Part shown: piece by piece, positions 6,195 through 14,065 of the stretch | Layout: each line of letters starts with the position of its first letter | Numbering within the stretch: the first letter of the stretch is position 1 | Source of the DNA: Planctomycetaceae bacterium | GTDB taxonomy: Bacteria; Planctomycetota; Planctomycetia; Pirellulales; Thermoguttaceae | Reading direction: 5' to 3' | NCBI GenBank assembly: GCA_009776995.1 | Contig: WRMR01000031.1 | Coordinates: 1-16,891 of the forward strand | DNA length: 16,891 nt | Position numbers and translations under genes: made by a program | The notes under the pieces: model-generated | Database searches by the model: none | What the model saw: the letters and a program-made list of their open reading frames with translations, nothing else | Told to the model about the DNA's origin: nothing

Positions 6195-8234
6195 TCAATG
6201 AATCATGGCGTTCATTCCCACCGCTGCCAGTGCCGCGACAATTCCGAATACTGCGACAAACAACCAAAACAAAATCGTCAGCGGCTCGAATGGCCGCCGT
6301 GACCGCAGTCTTGGGTTGCGAAACGTGATGGTTCCGGGCAAATCCTCCATGGCATTCGCGGTATCCTGAGGGACGGAAAACCTGTGATCGGGCGTCGCAA
6401 TCGAAATCATCGGCGGAACTTCGATAACAATCGGTTCGGCATGACCCGGCAGGCGTACGCTGATCAACTCCTTGGTCGCCGGATTCAAGTCCGTATTCAT
6501 CTTTTCATGCTCAGGATTCGTCGAACCGCCATGTCCCGGTCTGACTGGTTCTGCGTTTGTCAGGAACGAAAAACGGCTGTATGCATCATAAGGTCGCGCG
6601 GTCATAAGCCACCAGACGTACCAGCGCAAGGTCGGTTCCGCCTTGATATGGGATCGTTCTCCGCCGCATCGGGGATCAAGTGCGTAACCGCTTCGCATCT
6701 GCCGGGCGAAACGCCGGATAATCACCTCGCGTTTCGCAAATCGCAACCGCAAGGGTAACGGCAAACTGCGACGCAACTTCGACAGCGTGTCGAGCTTCCA
6801 ATAGGGAAGACGCGTCGCTTCCTCAAAAGTCGAGACAAATTCAAACAGCGATTTCCGGTCAAAGCGGAGCGGCAGTTCCTCGTCAATCGGCTCGACCGGC
6901 AATTCAAAGCTGAATCCGCTCTGACTTTCTTCGTCCGGCTTTTGCAATTCGTAAATTTCCGGTTCAAGAGGCACATCCCTGACCGTAGCCAGGTCGATCG
7001 CCTCGTCAGGAAAACTCCCATCCGTTTTATCAAGCGGCTGAACGGAAAATTCCAGCAGTTTTTGCAATGTTTCGGCACCCACGACCACGTGGTCCGGGTC
7101 ATCGGTCAAACCGTGAGTCAAAGAATCTTGTCCCGCCGGCTTGCGGGCGGAATGCCCTCGCTCCCAGGAAGCAAGACTTGCCTGCACTTCCGTCATCGTT
7201 TGAAACCGTAATGCCGGGTCTTTGGCCATCATTCGCATGATCACCAAGACCAGTTCCTCCGGCAGGTCCTCGCGAAACATGCGCGGGTCAACCGGTTCCG
7301 AGCGCAAATGCGCCATGATCTTTTCGCGGGAATGATTCTTCGGGAACGGCACGGTGCCCGTCACCATCTGGTAGAACGTGCAGCCAAGCGAATAAATGTC
7401 CCACTGCGGCGACGGCTTGCACGGATTCAAAATGTGATCCGGGGCCATGTAATCGGCCGTCCCGGCCAGCTTGCCGTATCGCGGATCATCTTTCGCGCGT
7501 TCGTCCAAAAAACCGCAAAGACCCAAGTCACCCAATTTCGCCGCACCGGATTCGGTCAGCAGGATATTGGCGGGCTTGACATCCCGATGCACAATTCCCT
7601 GACGGTGTAAAAACGCCAGAGCCCCGGCCGCCTGCGAAATGATTCGTGCCGATTGCAAAATCGGCAATTGCACTTCGTTATGGATCAATCGGCGAACATC
7701 ACCCCCGGCCATGTACTCGAACACGAGATACTCGACGTTGCCATCCTGACCGCAATGGATGAGACGCACGATATTTTTGTGCGAAATCGATTCCTGCAAC
7801 ATTGCCTCACGCAGGAACCGGGTCAAGGCCTCGGGTTGCGCCTGGGGGGATTGAAAAACTTTGATGGCCGCAAGTTCCGGCGTTTTATTCGACCTGGCCA
7901 GAAAAACGTGGGCATATCCTCCTTGTCCCAGCGAATCAATGATGTGATATTCACCCAGCGTAAACCGCAACCGTCCTTCGATAAGTTGCGTGATTTGCCA
8001 GACATTGAGCCAATCGAGCCGCAACAATTCCCGGGCGAGATACTGCTCCAGCGGCGGAAGACGGCCATATCCCCCGAACTCCTGCAAAACAGCAACGCGT
8101 GACCGGTAATCCGCCCGGGATGCGTACTTGATTCGTTTTCGGACACGCAACGATTCCACCAGCCGCTTGAGCTTTTTCATCTCAACCAGCCCGCTCTTTC
8201 GCACGTGATCAAAAAACGTTGGCGTCTTTTCCAT
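6195..8234 (-). CDS. Hanks-type Ser/Thr protein kinase, membrane-anchored
   Basis: 679 aa. The kinase domain spans about 96-355: glycine loop LGQGGYAHVF (102-111), ATP lysine in AAIKVF (Lys125), catalytic loop HRDVKPANIL (Asp218), Mg-binding DLG in place of DFG (236-238), and APD in place of APE (264-266). An N-terminal extension of about 95 residues ending LIEGRLRFTLGEY resembles that of many planctomycete kinases. After a long acidic, low-similarity region (about 360-640), a single membrane helix lies near the C-terminus (LTILFWLFVAVFGIVAALAA). All catalytic residues are present, so it should be active. It starts 70 bp downstream of the FHA histidine-kinase gene, inside a heptad-repeat hairpin zone. 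FHA domains bind phosphothreonine, so a functional link between the two is a reasonable inference. Confidence 0.92.
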   Translation of the reverse strand: MEKTPTFFDHVRKSGLVEMKKLKRLVESLRVRKRIKYASRADYRSRVAVLQEFGGYGRLPPLEQYLARELLRLDWLNVWQITQLIEGRLRFTLGEYHIIDSLGQGGYAHVFLARSNKTPELAAIKVFQSPQAQPEALTRFLREAMLQESISHKNIVRLIHCGQDGNVEYLVFEYMAGGDVRRLIHNEVQLPILQSARIISQAAGALAFLHRQGIVHRDVKPANILLTESGAAKLGDLGLCGFLDERAKDDPRYGKLAGTADYMAPDHILNPCKPSPQWDIYSLGCTFYQMVTGTVPFPKNHSREKIMAHLRSEPVDPRMFREDLPEELVLVIMRMMAKDPALRFQTMTEVQASLASWERGHSARKPAGQDSLTHGLTDDPDHVVVGAETLQKLLEFSVQPLDKTDGSFPDEAIDLATVRDVPLEPEIYELQKPDEESQSGFSFELPVEPIDEELPLRFDRKSLFEFVSTFEEATRLPYWKLDTLSKLRRSLPLPLRLRFAKREVIIRRFARQMRSGYALDPRCGGERSHIKAEPTLRWYVWWLMTARPYDAYSRFSFLTNAEPVRPGHGGSTNPEHEKMNTDLNPATKELISVRLPGHAEPIVIEVPPMISIATPDHRFSVPQDTANAMEDLPGTITFRNPRLRSRRPFEPLTILFWLFVAVFGIVAALAAVGMNAMIH

Positions 8235-8241
8235 GGCTCTT

Positions 8242-8339
8242 GAGTGCAGAGTTCAGAATGCAGAATGAAGAGTTTAGAGTTCAGAGTGGGGAGAACAAGA
8301 CTCTTCATTCTTCATTCTGCATTCTGCATTCATCATTCT
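8242..8339. repeat. Fourteen-unit heptad hairpin between the kinase genes
   Basis: Exactly 98 bp that can be read as 14 heptads without a phase break. The left arm has GAGTGCA, GAGTTCA, GAATGCA, GAATGAA, GAGTTTA, GAGTTCA, GAGTGGG, GAGAACA. The right arm has the complementary type (AGACTCT, TCATTCT twice, GCATTCT, GCATTCA, TCATTCT). It can fold into a long imperfect hairpin. It supplies the last ten or so codons and the stop of the histidine kinase, and fills the space to the next start codon. Confidence 0.88.
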
Positions 8340-10143
8340 TCAACGGCAGTTCGAGGACAAATCGCGCCCCGCCGCCAGGCGATGTTCCAATGTCGATTCG
8401 TCCGCCGTGTTCCTCGAAAATCTTGTGCGTTACGGCCAGTCCCAGCCCGGTGCCGCCACTGCCTTTTTTGTTTGAAAGAAACGGACGGAACAATGAATCA
8501 CACATTTCCGGCGGGATACCCGGCCCATTGTCATCGACGATCATCCGCACGACTTGCCGGGTTTCAGGTTCCGGGCTTCGGACTTCTGAGTTTGAAGCTG
8601 GGAATTGTTTTTCTCCACTCTCCCGCCCATGTCCCGCGACCTGAAGTCCGGAGTCCAAAGCCTGAAGCCCGATCTCCGTCCGAATCACAACACGGCCTTC
8701 GCGCAGGGTGACGTCGGCCGTCGGATCGTCATTTGCGGGATGCGTCCGCGCCGCGTCAATGGCATTGGTCACGATGTTCGTCACGGCACGATGAATTTGC
8801 TCGGCGTCGAACAGAAAGGACGGAATCCCTTCGCCCGGCAACCATTCCAGTTTGACGCCCAGATCAGACGCGCGACCGTGCATCAACTCGACAACGTCGG
8901 CAACGACCGCATTGACGTCGTCCGTTGCAAGGTTCGGCTCGCGCTCCTTGCTGAACGTCAGCATGTCCAACACGAGGTCGGAAATACGGTTCTGATTCTT
9001 GTCCACAACCCGCCACCCGCTGGCCACCATTTCGTTGTTCGCGTCGGCCAGTCCCTTTTCGATGAGATAACTGCCGCCGCGAATACCTTGCAGGATATTT
9101 TTGATGTGGTGCGACAACACGGCAACGGTTTGCCCGACGGCGGCCAGTCGTTCGGCTTGCACCATGCCGCGATAATAACGTGTGTCTTCGACGGCCAAAG
9201 CCGCCTGGTGCGCGATGGCAATCATTAACTTGAGGTGATCGGTCGTCAGATAGCGGGTTTCGTCCGGCTTGAGCGACAAGGCTTCCTGCGGCGTGGTCGT
9301 CGTGTCGATGGAAATGACGCCGACAATACTGTAACGTCCCTGCATGGGAACGCATATTGCTTCGCGGATGCCCATGCGGACGATGCTGCCATCGGGTTCC
9401 CAGCGTTCGTCCTTTTGCGCGTCACTGGTCAACACGCCCTCGCGATTGGCCAGCACGTAATCGAGGATACGCCGGCTGATTGTCATGCGTTCGTCTTCGG
9501 GCGATTCGTTCCGCGTTCGCGTGACACGGGGAACAAGCCGTTCACCTTCCGCGTCAAAGAGCAGGATACAACCGCGGTCAACGCGAACCCATTCAAAAAT
9601 CAACTCCAGAATACGGGACAAAAGTCGATCAATATCAAGCGTCTGGCTGACAACCAGTGTCGTGTGGTACATCACCTGAAGGTGACTTTTCGCTTTTGCC
9701 AGCCAGGAAAACTCCGGCGGCTCGACCATCGGGTTGAATAACCGACTTCCTTCCTCCGGCTTGACCGAATGTAAAATCCGGGCAGATTCCCCGGCGGTGT
9801 CCGGTTGGAAATCAATGGCCGCTACCGGACGTTGTGTACGGCGCAACCGATGGTTGGACGTTTTCGTGTAGAGAAAAAGCGTCTTGCCGATTTGTATCTG
9901 GTCACCGTTTTCAAGACGTTGCTCGGTGACACGCCGGCTATTGACGAAAACGCCGTTGGAACTGCCCAAATCGACGACCAGATCAACATCGTCCAAACGC
10001 CGCACTTCGGCATGACGCCGTGACACTTCGCTGTCGTTGAGTTGTAGCACGTTCGAGGAATCACGCCCGATCGTCACAATACGCTTGAGAAGCTCGTGAC
10101 GAACCCCCTGGCCTGACCCAAGAATGACAAACAACGACGACAC
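8305..10143 (-). CDS. FHA-GAF hybrid-sensor histidine kinase (soluble)
   Basis: 612 aa from a GTG start at 10143, chosen because AGGAGGG lies 5 nt upstream; an in-frame ATG at 10206 is poorer. Domains in order: FHA (about 20-92; GRDSSN, SRRH, GSSNGVFVN), GAF (about 168-322; DIDRLLSRILELIFEWVRVD), HisKA dimerisation domain with the phospho-accepting His345 in LSHHIKN, then HATPase_c with N-box Asn460 (NIVTNAIDA), DDNGPGI (537-543) and GTGLGLA (564-570). No membrane helix is present, so it is cytosolic. FHA suggests binding of phosphothreonine proteins, plausibly made by the kinase encoded next. Residues 490-528 are an insertion made of heptad repeats between the N-box and G1 region, and residues 602-612 (NDECRMQNEE) are also repeat-derived. 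No response regulator is adjacent. Confidence 0.92.
   Translation of the reverse strand: MSSLFVILGSGQGVRHELLKRIVTIGRDSSNVLQLNDSEVSRRHAEVRRLDDVDLVVDLGSSNGVFVNSRRVTEQRLENGDQIQIGKTLFLYTKTSNHRLRRTQRPVAAIDFQPDTAGESARILHSVKPEEGSRLFNPMVEPPEFSWLAKAKSHLQVMYHTTLVVSQTLDIDRLLSRILELIFEWVRVDRGCILLFDAEGERLVPRVTRTRNESPEDERMTISRRILDYVLANREGVLTSDAQKDERWEPDGSIVRMGIREAICVPMQGRYSIVGVISIDTTTTPQEALSLKPDETRYLTTDHLKLMIAIAHQAALAVEDTRYYRGMVQAERLAAVGQTVAVLSHHIKNILQGIRGGSYLIEKGLADANNEMVASGWRVVDKNQNRISDLVLDMLTFSKEREPNLATDDVNAVVADVVELMHGRASDLGVKLEWLPGEGIPSFLFDAEQIHRAVTNIVTNAIDAARTHPANDDPTADVTLREGRVVIRTEIGLQALDSGLQVAGHGRESGEKQFPASNSEVRSPEPETRQVVRMIVDDNGPGIPPEMCDSLFRPFLSNKKGSGGTGLGLAVTHKIFEEHGGRIDIGTSPGGGARFVLELPLKNDECRMQNEE
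8562..8674. repeat. Heptad hairpin inserted in frame in the histidine kinase
   Basis: Left arm units TTTCAGG, TTCCGGG, CTTCGGA, CTTCTGA, GTTTGAA (8562-8596). Right arm units CCTGAAG, TCCGGAG, TCCAAAG, CCTGAAG, CCCGATC (8640-8674), the reverse-complement type. A non-repeat loop of 43 bp separates them. On the protein it corresponds to residues 490-528, between VVIRTE and VVRMIVDDNGPG, where HATPase domains normally have only a short turn. Confidence 0.85.
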
Positions 10144-10271
10144 CTTTTCCCTCCTGAAAAAAGAAATTGTACCTGCTTCCGTTAATCCGATCAACAGGGA
10201 CAACAAACTTATGCTGCCCCGATTTGTTCAGATGAACGACTTAGTCCACCAGAGTTAAAATTGTAGTTTCA

Positions 10272-10329
10272 CACAGAGGCACAAAGTCACAGAGACTTCC
10301 ATATTCTCCGTGCCTCTGCGCTTTTGTGT
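10272..10329. repeat. Octamer-repeat hairpin beside the IS element
   Basis: Three 8-bp units CACAGAGG, CACAAAGT, CACAGAGA (10272-10295) and three complementary-type units CTCCGTGC, CTCTGCGC, TTTTGTGT (10306-10329) separated by 10 bp. Same two-arm design as the heptad elements but with a period of 8. It ends 12 bp from the IS terminal repeat and lies upstream of the histidine-kinase start. Confidence 0.75.
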
Positions 10330-10676
10330 GAGAATAACTTTGGGTGTACCTTTAATTTTACGCAGGTTGCGGTAATTTGGGCAATTTTCCGAGTTGTTTG
10401 TAGGCCGTCCCGAATCGCGGCCAGCGGCTGGACTTGACGATGCTGCGGAGGGTCAAAATCGATTGGCCGCCGGGGATGCTCCAGCGCATTCCGCTACGGC
10501 ACATTCGCAAAAAGGGAGCAATGCGACCCGCAATGTTTCACGATGTTTTTGCACACCACTTTTTGTTGCGCTGGTGGCACAATGACCGGGCCGCTGCCAA
10601 TCGGCCAGCCGTTGTCGCGGAATCGCTTGTATTCCATCAAGTGGGCGTTGTTGCGCAAAAACGTCAGGCATGATGT

Positions 10677-10785
10677 GAGTGCAAAGTTCAAAACGCAAAG
10701 TGATTTTTCTTTCTATATTCTATTTCTACATTCTACACTTTGCGCTTTGAACTCTGAACTTTGCACTCTGAACTTTGAACTTACG
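10677..10785. repeat. Heptad hairpin at an internal deletion of the transposase
   Basis: Left arm GAGTGCA, AAGTTCA, AAACGCA, AAGTGAT (10677-10704). Right arm ACTTTGC, GCTTTGA, ACTCTGA, ACTTTGC, ACTCTGA, ACTTTGA, ACTTACG (10737-10785). Between them is a T/C-rich stretch with TTCTATA/TTCTATT-type units. It sits where the central part of the transposase is missing and supplies the last ~20 codons of the middle reading frame. Confidence 0.85.
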
Positions 10786-11248
10786 TTTGGTGCCGTAATT
10801 TCCGGTACTTCACCGTACAGGCTGCAAACGCCGACCATCGCGTTCTTGAAACAACTTGGTGTCTGGCGCGACATCGCATCATCATCTTTCGGCCGTTCCG
10901 TTGGACGACCTTTCTTCTTGCCAGGCGTGTTGAGCCGAACATTGGCACCATCCAAACTCACCGCAAACACTTTGGTTTCATGAAGTGGCAACTCCTCTTG
11001 CAGGCGGACTTCGTTGAGTAAAACGTCTTCGAGTTGCTCAAGTTGTTCGCCCATTTCATCAACGATGTTTTGAATCGCCGTCCGACTCGGTTGAAACGCG
11101 GCGAACTTTTGCAAACACTCTTCCGTGTCCGAAGGCGACATCAACGCGCTCATATAAAGCACGCACTCACGAACTTCCCGCGTCGCAAACTCGCCTTGCA
11201 TTTCCCAGGCAACATCCAGCGGCACGAAAGTTTGGCCGCCGTTATCCT

Positions 11249-11297
11249 GCCTACTGCCCACTGTCTACTACCCACTGACCACTGCCTACTGACCACT
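11249..11297. repeat. Seven-unit heptad array inside the transposase
   Basis: Seven exact-phase units: GCCTACT, GCCCACT, GTCTACT, ACCCACT, GACCACT, GCCTACT, GACCACT. On the minus strand it introduces three stop codons into the transposase frame while leaving the reading frame on both sides the same. A single arm with no obvious complementary arm. Confidence 0.88.
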
Positions 11298-11805
11298 GAA
11301 AAATTTGAACCGGTACGTTTTGCCGTCGAGGACGATGACATCCTCACGACACTCGAACTGCATCAACCACTGCCGGAACGCCTCACGACTTGCCTTTCCT
11401 GATGCCTCTTCGATAAGTTTAAACACATTCTCGGCATCGTCGTCGGTCAATTTTTCTCCGATGCTTCCAGCTTTCCAATCCAAAATGAGCTTGACTTTCT
11501 GCGTTTCCTGATCGATAATGATGTCTGCCTTCATGGCACGGATTCCTTTTTGTGGGTTGTCATTTGTTGTGCTTCAAACTGTTACAATCCCAAAAATAGA
11601 ATCTTTTTTCAAGACCAGTTCTCTCCCCACTTGCCAGGGTTACGTAAATTCAAAGTTACACCCATTTCCTCCGTGTGCTGGGGTAAAAAAATCCCCAACA
11701 ACATAGCAATTATCATGGTTTTAGTCAACTTCAACTTTTAGGCTTGACGCGCTCCACTACGTCACCTTGTGACGCGCAGAAAAGCCGAACCTGGATCGAT
11801 GCAGG

Positions 11806-12876
11806 CTATTTCTCAAATATCTCGATTTTCGGCGGTTCGATCGTTTCGAGCAGATGGACGATGATGTCTTCGTTCGACATGCCCTCGGCCTGGGCCTGGA
11901 AATTGGCACTGATGCGATGTCGCAACACGGGAATGGCAACAGACTTAATGTCGTCAGTGGCGACGGAGAAGCGGCCGTCCATTGCGGCCATCGCTTTGGC
12001 CCCGTTGATGAGAAACTGCCCCGCACGGGGGCCAGCCCCCCAATCGATCAATTCCTGGATCATTTTCGGGGCGGAATCATCACGGGGACGCGTTGCCCGA
12101 ACCAGCCTCGCGGTATATTGCACAATATATTGACTCACCGCAACGGTTTGCACCAGTTTTTGCAGGTTCGCAATCACTTTGCCTGTCATAATTTTGCGGA
12201 TTTCCGTCTTTTCCCCGCGTGTCGTGATCGCAAGGATTTTTTCCTCCTCTTCAAGCGACGGATAATCGACCTTAATATTGAACATGAATCGGTCAAGTTG
12301 GGCTTCCGGCAACGGATAGGTTCCCTCCTGTTCGATCGGGTTTTGCGTCGCAATCGTAAAGAACGGTTCCGGCAACGGATACGTCGTTTGGCCGACGGTC
12401 ACTTCGCGTTCCTGCATCGCCTGGAGCAAGGCCGATTGCGTTTTCGGCGGCGTCCGGTTAATCTCATCGGCCAGCAGAATATTGGTAAACAGCGGCCCTT
12501 CGACAAACCGGAAACTTCGCCGTCCTGACGCGTCTTCGTCAAGAATCGTGGTGCCCGTGATGTCCGAGGGCATCAGGTCAGGTGTGAATTGAATGCGTTT
12601 GAACCCGACGTCAAGAATTTGTGCAATTGTACTGACCATCAGGGTTTTCGCCAAACCAGGCACGCCTTCGAGCAGGCAGTGTCCGCGTGTAAATATCGCC
12701 GCGAAAATCTGTCGAATGACGTCCGATTGCCCGACGATCACCTTGTGCAGTTCGTCTTGCATGATGCGGCACTGCTGGCCAAATTCCTGAAGTACCTCGC
12801 CGAGATTGCGGACTTTCGGTTGCTGTGGCTGTTGAGGCGATGGTTGGCCGGGTTGTGTGGGACGATTGCTGCTCAA
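11806..12876 (-). CDS. MoxR-family AAA+ ATPase
   Basis: 356 aa from a TTG start at 12876, with AGGAAG 6 nt upstream. MoxR ATPases act as chaperone-like motors, often with von Willebrand factor A or DUF58 proteins. Visible motifs: Walker A GVPGLAKT (71-78), Walker B LLADEIN (134-140), sensor 1 around Asn179 in TIATQNPIEQEGTYPLPEAQ, the Arg finger region LDRF (195-198), and the C-terminal lid with WGAGPRAGQ. The first 25 residues are a Pro/Gln-rich tail. Partner genes usually follow moxR directly (DUF58, VWA); here only 142 bp separate it from the end of an insertion sequence and no partner is present downstream in the window. It diverges from the umuD-like gene. Family assignment is secure; the client is unknown. 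Confidence 0.92.
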   Translation of the reverse strand: MSSNRPTQPGQPSPQQPQQPKVRNLGEVLQEFGQQCRIMQDELHKVIVGQSDVIRQIFAAIFTRGHCLLEGVPGLAKTLMVSTIAQILDVGFKRIQFTPDLMPSDITGTTILDEDASGRRSFRFVEGPLFTNILLADEINRTPPKTQSALLQAMQEREVTVGQTTYPLPEPFFTIATQNPIEQEGTYPLPEAQLDRFMFNIKVDYPSLEEEEKILAITTRGEKTEIRKIMTGKVIANLQKLVQTVAVSQYIVQYTARLVRATRPRDDSAPKMIQELIDWGAGPRAGQFLINGAKAMAAMDGRFSVATDDIKSVAIPVLRHRISANFQAQAEGMSNEDIIVHLLETIEPPKIEIFEK

Positions 12877-13472
12877 GGAAGACTTCCTGATTTGTCGAAA
12901 CTGCCGATTTTTTGAACAGAAACAAGATTGTCACCCTCAAGAATACCATTTTTCGCCGAAAATGTCCAGTTCGATTTGCACAATGCAGTACCCGCTGGAC
13001 AAAAATGGTGGTTTTTCCAATGGCAACCTGGCATACCGGGTAGCGCAGTGAACGGATAGCGCGACAGTATTACAAAAGGGATTTAAGTACGATATTGTCA
13101 AAATTTTTCGCCGTAATGTGTTAATTCGACTGCAAATATAACTTTTGTTCTTGACAATTTTCCTGATTTTTTCGTGGGGGCAATATCATTGTTTGAATCC
13201 TGTGTTAGAATAGATACGTCGTTTTGGAGTGAAAACCACGTTCAAGTCTTAGTTTTTCCAAGATTTAATGATTGATGTTTCACTTTTTTTGAAAAAAACG
13301 CAAATTTTTGTACCGGAAAAAATATTCTGGTGTATAATAAATTGACTGAGTACAATATTCTTAGCGATTCGGTTCTCAATTATTGTATTCTAAATCCTTT
13401 GTGCGGTTTGTTTTTTGCACAGGATGACTTTTGATTCCAATCACATTACAACTCTTAATTTGGGAGATTATT
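12877..13472. other. AT-rich divergent intergenic region
   Basis: About 600 bp between the divergent moxR and umuD-like genes; I see no coding region. It contains a 7-bp dyad TGTCCAG/CTGGACA (12963-12969 and 12995-13001) in the moxR leader, a separated dyad ATTGTCAA (13094-13101) and TTGACAAT (13151-13158), several poly-A/T runs, and a TATAAT at 13333-13338. No canonical E. coli or Gram-positive LexA box was found by eye. The length suggests regulatory content for both genes. Confidence 0.5.
13308..13338 (+). promoter_or_regulatory. Weak promoter candidate upstream of umuD-like gene
   Basis: TATAAT at 13333-13338 with a poor -35-like TTGTAC 19 bp upstream. It would leave a 5' leader of about 130 nt. 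Low confidence because the region is A/T-rich. Confidence 0.22.
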
Positions 13473-13988
13473 ATGGCTCGAGGTGGTAAACGAAAAGGTG
13501 CCGGACGTCCGAAGGGAACAGGAAAATTTGGCGAGCCGACCAAAGCAATCCGGCTTCCGATTTCCATGATCGACAAGATTATGCTGTTCATCGCTCAAAA
13601 AGGGCTGGTGATGCCAATTTACACAACGCATGTTCAAGCGGGTTTTCCTTCCCCGGCGGATGACACGCAACCGGAAATGTTTGACCTGATTGAGCGTCTT
13701 GTGCCGAACCCGGCAGCCACGTTCCTCGTTCGCGTACAAGGCGAGTCGATGACCGGGGCGGGAATTTACCCCGATGATATTCTCCTGGTCGATAAAAGCG
13801 TCGAGGCCACGCACGAAAATATCGTCCTTGCGGTCGTCGATGGTGAATTTACCGTTAAACGTCTGCTTCGCAAGGACGACCGAATCGAATTGGCCGCAGA
13901 GAATCCCAATTACCCGCCGATTCCCATCAACGACGAATCCGAGCTCAACATCTGGGGCGTCGTCAAACAGGTGATCCATCAGGTTTGA
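13473..13988 (+). CDS. UmuD-like S24 autoprotease with basic N-terminal tail
   Basis: 171 aa. Start at ATG 13473, with GGGAG 6 nt upstream; an upstream TTG at 13431 has no such support. Residues 50-171 match the UmuD/LexA peptidase S24 fold: cleavage-site region VQAGFPSP (Ala56-Gly57), nucleophile Ser92 in GESMTGAG, and general-base Lys129 in DGEFTVKRL. In E. coli, self-cleavage of UmuD after RecA activation permits translesion synthesis by UmuC. The N-terminus differs: RGGKRKGAGRPKG (3-15) is a basic AT-hook-like tail, followed by PTKAIRLPISMIDKIMLFI (22-40), which could be a ribbon-helix-helix-type or dimerisation segment. No winged-helix domain is present, so it is not a normal LexA. No umuC gene is nearby. 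It could be a translesion cofactor or a self-cleaving repressor. Confidence 0.82.
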   Translation: MARGGKRKGAGRPKGTGKFGEPTKAIRLPISMIDKIMLFIAQKGLVMPIYTTHVQAGFPSPADDTQPEMFDLIERLVPNPAATFLVRVQGESMTGAGIYPDDILLVDKSVEATHENIVLAVVDGEFTVKRLLRKDDRIELAAENPNYPPIPINDESELNIWGVVKQVIHQV

Positions 13989-14065
13989 CAAGTTCATTTT
14001 CCGTCGCAGGTTTTCGCGGGAATTTCGTCTTTGTTTTGATATTGTTTTACGACGAACTTTTTGCC

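Larger units (their letters stand above)
10358..11534 (-). pseudogene. ISKra4-type transposase remnant
   Basis: Three pieces of one DDE transposase. The N-terminal piece (11534 down to 11286) ends FRQWLMQFECREDVIVLDG... and runs into stop codons made by a 7-bp repeat array. The middle piece (about 11250-10800) continues in the same frame with TFVPLDVAWEMQG and AVSLDGANVRLN, the first catalytic-Asp region. The C-terminal piece (about 10690-10358) has MEYKRFRDNGWPIGSG, CKNIVK and RSGMRWSIPGGQSILTLRS, hallmarks of the ISKra4 C-terminus, but needs at least one frame change. The central block that normally carries the DFYH-type motif, roughly 100 residues or more, is absent, and a repeat hairpin occupies its place. 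No functional transposase can be made from this copy. Confidence 0.82.
10342..11663 (-). mobile_element. ISKra4-family insertion sequence, decayed
   Basis: About 1.3 kb bounded by imperfect terminal inverted repeats. The left end (10342 inward) reads GGGTGTACCTTTAATTTTAC, and the right end (11663 inward on minus) reads GGGTGTAACTTTGAATTTAC; some 17 of 20 positions agree. The interior holds a broken ISKra4-type transposase read from right to left. No convincing target duplication is seen outside the ends. It lies between moxR and the histidine-kinase gene. Confidence 0.7.

Noticed and set aside
5429..6328. 299-codon plus-strand open frame
   Set aside because: Antisense to the zinc-ribbon gene, whose cysteine motifs and membrane helix are clearly real; the plus frame shows no motif.
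10543..10983. 146-codon plus-strand open frame across the IS
   Set aside because: Antisense to the transposase remnant and built in part from repeat arrays.
11679..11697. TGGGG/CCCCA stem as a terminator
   Set aside because: Only five pairs with a 9-nt A-rich loop and no proper T-run; probably chance next to the IS end.
11766..11780. GTCAC-CTT-GTGAC palindrome downstream of moxR
   Set aside because: Short stem without a T-run on the minus strand; not enough for a terminator call.
13473..13988. LexA repressor
   Set aside because: The N-terminal winged-helix domain of LexA is missing; the catalytic half is closer to UmuD.
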